Positions 53,369 to 55,440 of a DNA stretch of 55,440 nucleotides are shown here, piece after piece. The position numbers and the translations under genes are program-made. The notes beneath the pieces are model-generated. The model did not search any database. It had not been told where the DNA came from and saw only the letters and a list, made by a program, of their open reading frames with translations. How positions within the stretch are numbered: the first letter of the stretch is position 1; every line of letters begins with the position of its first letter. Location of the stretch: NCBI GenBank assembly GCA_017305135.1, contig JAFKNA010000007.1, positions 1 through 55,440 of the forward strand. Reading direction: 5' to 3'. The DNA comes from Lysobacterales bacterium. GTDB taxonomy: Bacteria > Pseudomonadota > Gammaproteobacteria > Xanthomonadales > Rhodanobacteraceae.

Positions 53369-54279
53369 GCTTCCTCGAACTCTCCCTCACCCTGCGCCAG
53401 GTCCAGCAGGAAAGCGTGGAACTGGCGCTGCAGGATGCCGGGGCGCTCAGCGTCACCCTGCAGGACGCGGACGCGGACACGCCGGACGAGCAGGCGATCT
53501 TCGAACCCGGCGTCGGCGAGACGCCGCTGTGGGGCGAGATCGAGCTCTCCGCCCTCTTCGACGCCGGCGCCGATCGCGCCGGCCTCGTCGCCGTGCTGAC
53601 CGAACTGGTGCCGGACCTCGCCCCCGAGCAGGTCCGCTTCCGCGAGGTTGTCGACCAGGACTGGACGCGGGCCTGGATGGACCAGTACCGGCCGATGCGC
53701 TTCGGGCGGCGGTTGTGGATCTATCCCTGGAACATCGAGCCGCCGGCCGGCGATGCCGAGGCGGTAGTGGTGCGCCTGGATCCCGGCCTCGCCTTCGGCA
53801 CCGGCACGCACCCGACCACGGCGCTGTGCCTGGAGTGGCTGGACGGGGCCGATCTCGCCGGCCGCACCCTCGTCGACTACGGCTGCGGTTCGGGCATCCT
53901 CGCCATCGCCGCGCTGAAGCTCGGCGCAGCGCGCGTGGTCGGCGTCGACAACGATCCGCAGGCGCTCACCGCCAGTACCGACAACGCGGCGCGCAACGGC
54001 GTCGCCGAGCGCCTGGCGCTGCATCTCCCGGACGATTTCCGCCCCGAGCCCGCCGACGCCCTCGTCGCCAACATCCTCGCCGGACCGCTGGGGGAGCTGG
54101 CGCCGCGCTTCGCCGCCTGCCTGAAGCCGGGTGCGCCGTTCGCGCTGTCGGGCCTGCTCGCCGGCCAGGAAGGCGAGCTGCTCGAGCGCTACGACGCCGC
54201 CTTCCACGATCTCGCCGTGGCGCGCCGCGAGGACTGGCTGCGCATCGACGGTCGTCGTCGTCCCGCGGCGCACTGCTAG
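53335..54279 (+). CDS. prmA: Ribosomal protein L11 methyltransferase
   Basis: 314 residues. The N-terminal substrate domain FLELSLTLRQVQQESVELALQDAGALSVTLQDADADTP is followed by the SAM-binding domain with LDPGLAFGTGTHPTTALCLEWL, VDYGCGSGILAIAALKLGA (motif I, near residue 183) and DALVANILAGPL (motif IV). It trimethylates L11 of the large ribosomal subunit. The first ten or so residues ([11 protein letters not shown]) come from a heptamer array, so the natural N-terminus was replaced or extended by repeat sequence. Confidence 0.97.
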   Translation: MSNPESPIPNPGFLELSLTLRQVQQESVELALQDAGALSVTLQDADADTPDEQAIFEPGVGETPLWGEIELSALFDAGADRAGLVAVLTELVPDLAPEQVRFREVVDQDWTRAWMDQYRPMRFGRRLWIYPWNIEPPAGDAEAVVVRLDPGLAFGTGTHPTTALCLEWLDGADLAGRTLVDYGCGSGILAIAALKLGAARVVGVDNDPQALTASTDNAARNGVAERLALHLPDDFRPEPADALVANILAGPLGELAPRFAACLKPGAPFALSGLLAGQEGELLERYDAAFHDLAVARREDWLRIDGRRRPAAHC

Positions 54280-54312
54280 ACTGCCGCCACGCCCCGATTC
54301 GAGGCACGCCGC

Positions 54313-55086
54313 GTGCGCCTCCTGCACCCGATCGGCCGCTGGCTGGCGCGCCGCCTGGCCGCGCCGCGTCCTGCGGCCCACGTCGCCACCAGCCACATGC
54401 ATCGCCTTGCCGCCACCCTGCGCAGGGGCGACGTGCTGCTGGTGGAAGGCACCAGCCGCTTCGCCACCGCGATCCGCTACATCACCCAGTCCACCTGGTC
54501 GCATTCGGCGCTGTGCGTGGCCGACGCGACCAGCGCCGAAGGCGGCCGCGCGCTGCTCATCGAGGCCGACGTAGTCGAAGGCGTGCGCCTGCTGCCGCTG
54601 GCCGCCTACGCCCATGCGCACACGCACATCTGCCGGCCGGTCGGCCTGCTCGATGCGGAGATCGACGCACTGGTGGCCTACGCGCGGGCGCGGCTCGGCC
54701 AGCAATACGACCTGCGCAACATCATCGACCTCGCCCGCTACCTCCTCGCCGAACCGCCGGTTCCGGACCGCTACCGCCGCCGCCTGCTGGCGCTCGGCAG
54801 CGGCGAGCCGACGCGCGCGATCTGCTCCTCGCTGATCGCCGCCGCCTTCGAGTCGGTGCGCTACCCGATCCTGCCCGACATCGAGGTGATCGCCCATGAC
54901 GGCGCCCGCGGCGGGCCGCTGCGCGAGATCCTGCACATCCGCGATTCGCGCCTGTACGCACCACGCGACTTCGACACCTCGCCCTATTTCCGCATCGTCA
55001 AGCCGGCCATCGACGGCGGCTTCGATCCTCACGCGCTGGTCTGGGCGCACGAGCACCCGTCCCTCGCCGGACGCGCCGACGCGTGA
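54313..55086 (+). CDS. YiiX/YebB-like permuted papain-fold hydrolase
   Basis: 257 residues. LRRGDVLLVEGTSRFATAIRYITQSTWSHSALCV holds the conserved histidine (H64) and TRAICSSLIAAAF holds the cysteine (C171) of the permuted NlpC/P60-like (C92-type) cysteine hydrolases. GQQYDLRNIIDLARYLL is also typical. Such enzymes act on lipid or amide bonds; the substrate here is unknown. No clear signal peptide. The start is GTG. It lies between prmA and the DUF3426 gene. Confidence 0.8.
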   Translation: MRLLHPIGRWLARRLAAPRPAAHVATSHMHRLAATLRRGDVLLVEGTSRFATAIRYITQSTWSHSALCVADATSAEGGRALLIEADVVEGVRLLPLAAYAHAHTHICRPVGLLDAEIDALVAYARARLGQQYDLRNIIDLARYLLAEPPVPDRYRRRLLALGSGEPTRAICSSLIAAAFESVRYPILPDIEVIAHDGARGGPLREILHIRDSRLYAPRDFDTSPYFRIVKPAIDGGFDPHALVWAHEHPSLAGRADA

Positions 55087-55153
55087 GCGGCAGCACGCCC
55101 GGCGCCGGGGCGGCCCGCTAGACTTGGGAGCCGGTCCGCCGCCCGATCCGCCC

Positions 55154-55440
55154 ATGTACACGCAGTGCCCGGAATGTTCCACGGTGTTCAAGCTCGACGG
55201 CGCCAGCCTCGCGGCAGCACACGGCAGCGTGCGCTGCGGCCATTGCGCGGCGGTGTTCGACGGCCTGCGCAGCCTGGCGACGGAACTGCCGCCCGAACCC
55301 TTCGACCGCCTGCCGGCCTGGCCGCTGGCAGCGGGCCCGCCGCAGCTCGGGCTGCCGGTCTACCGCCCCAACCCGGCACAGGGCGCGCTGTTCGCGGCGC
55401 CGGAACGCGAAGCGCGCCCGCGTCCGCCCGCCTTCGCCAC
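55154..55440 (+). CDS. DUF3426 / MJ0042-type zinc-ribbon protein (partial, runs off the window)
   Basis: The first 95 residues are present. MYTQCPECSTVFKLDGASLAAAHGSVRCGHCAAVFDG is the MJ0042-family zinc ribbon (two CxxC pairs) that starts DUF3426 proteins; the rest here is a Pro-rich linker. In the whole family a membrane helix and a periplasmic DUF3426 domain follow. Placement after prmA fits the common gene order in this group. Confidence 0.88.
   Translation, partial: MYTQCPECSTVFKLDGASLAAAHGSVRCGHCAAVFDGLRSLATELPPEPFDRLPAWPLAAGPPQLGLPVYRPNPAQGALFAAPEREARPRPPAFA

Overview
The window is GC-rich, densely coding chromosome from a gammaproteobacterium, most likely of the order Lysobacterales (Xanthomonadales). 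The basis is the gene order groEL-groES...cutA-dsbD-tlpA-like-aroQ-accB-accC-prmA-DUF3426, a recC-recB-recD operon, tandem heptamer (GGGAATC-type) repeats and REP palindromes that I associate with this order, and secreted proteins ending in an IF[SA]DGFDG tail. No rRNA, tRNA or CRISPR array was seen.

Layout. 1-3.3 kb: envelope polysaccharide genes (a GT2 cut off near the window edge, an O-antigen ligase, a GT4) and a CHCC zinc-finger protein. 3.5-6.6 kb: Yip1-like membrane protein, YceI lipocalin-like protein, ELM1-like protein. 6.6-10.4 kb: an accessory island holding a Phd/VapC toxin-antitoxin pair and an orphan RHS locus. In it, two almost identical 340-bp core segments flank an AT-rich DUF4329-like RHS tip domain and a candidate immunity gene. 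10.5-15.7 kb: two exported amidohydrolases, the first fused to a TolB-like propeller. 15.9-25 kb: a small basic protein, glnE, a secreted DUF1566 protein and a winged-helix/TPR transmembrane regulator. 25.2-29.4 kb: LTA-synthase-like sulfatase, DUF748, YihY and DUF883 proteins. 29.6-39.4 kb: recBCD and a MazEF pair. 39.7-41.9 kb: groESL with a sigma-32-like promoter and a CIRCE operator. 42-46.6 kb: an exported M64 peptidase and an exported endonuclease I-type nuclease, sitting between groES and cutA. 46.6-55.4 kb: cutA, dsbD with a doubled N-terminal domain, a TlpA-like thioredoxin, aroQ, accB, accC, prmA, a YiiX-like hydrolase and the start of a DUF3426 protein.

The most unusual feature is a family of 7-bp tandem arrays that often occur as inverted pairs around 50-130 bp of unique sequence. 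They lie at the recD end, between groES and groEL, and in the accB-accC-prmA operon. In that operon a four-helix-bundle (23S rRNA intervening-sequence family) gene lies between accB and accC, bounded by two nearly identical direct copies of the array. The arrays supply the start codon of that gene, the first codons of prmA and the last codons of recD, and they occupy the leader of accC. The RHS locus is the second site of interest: the flanking direct repeats would allow loss or exchange of the tip/immunity cassette by one recombination event.
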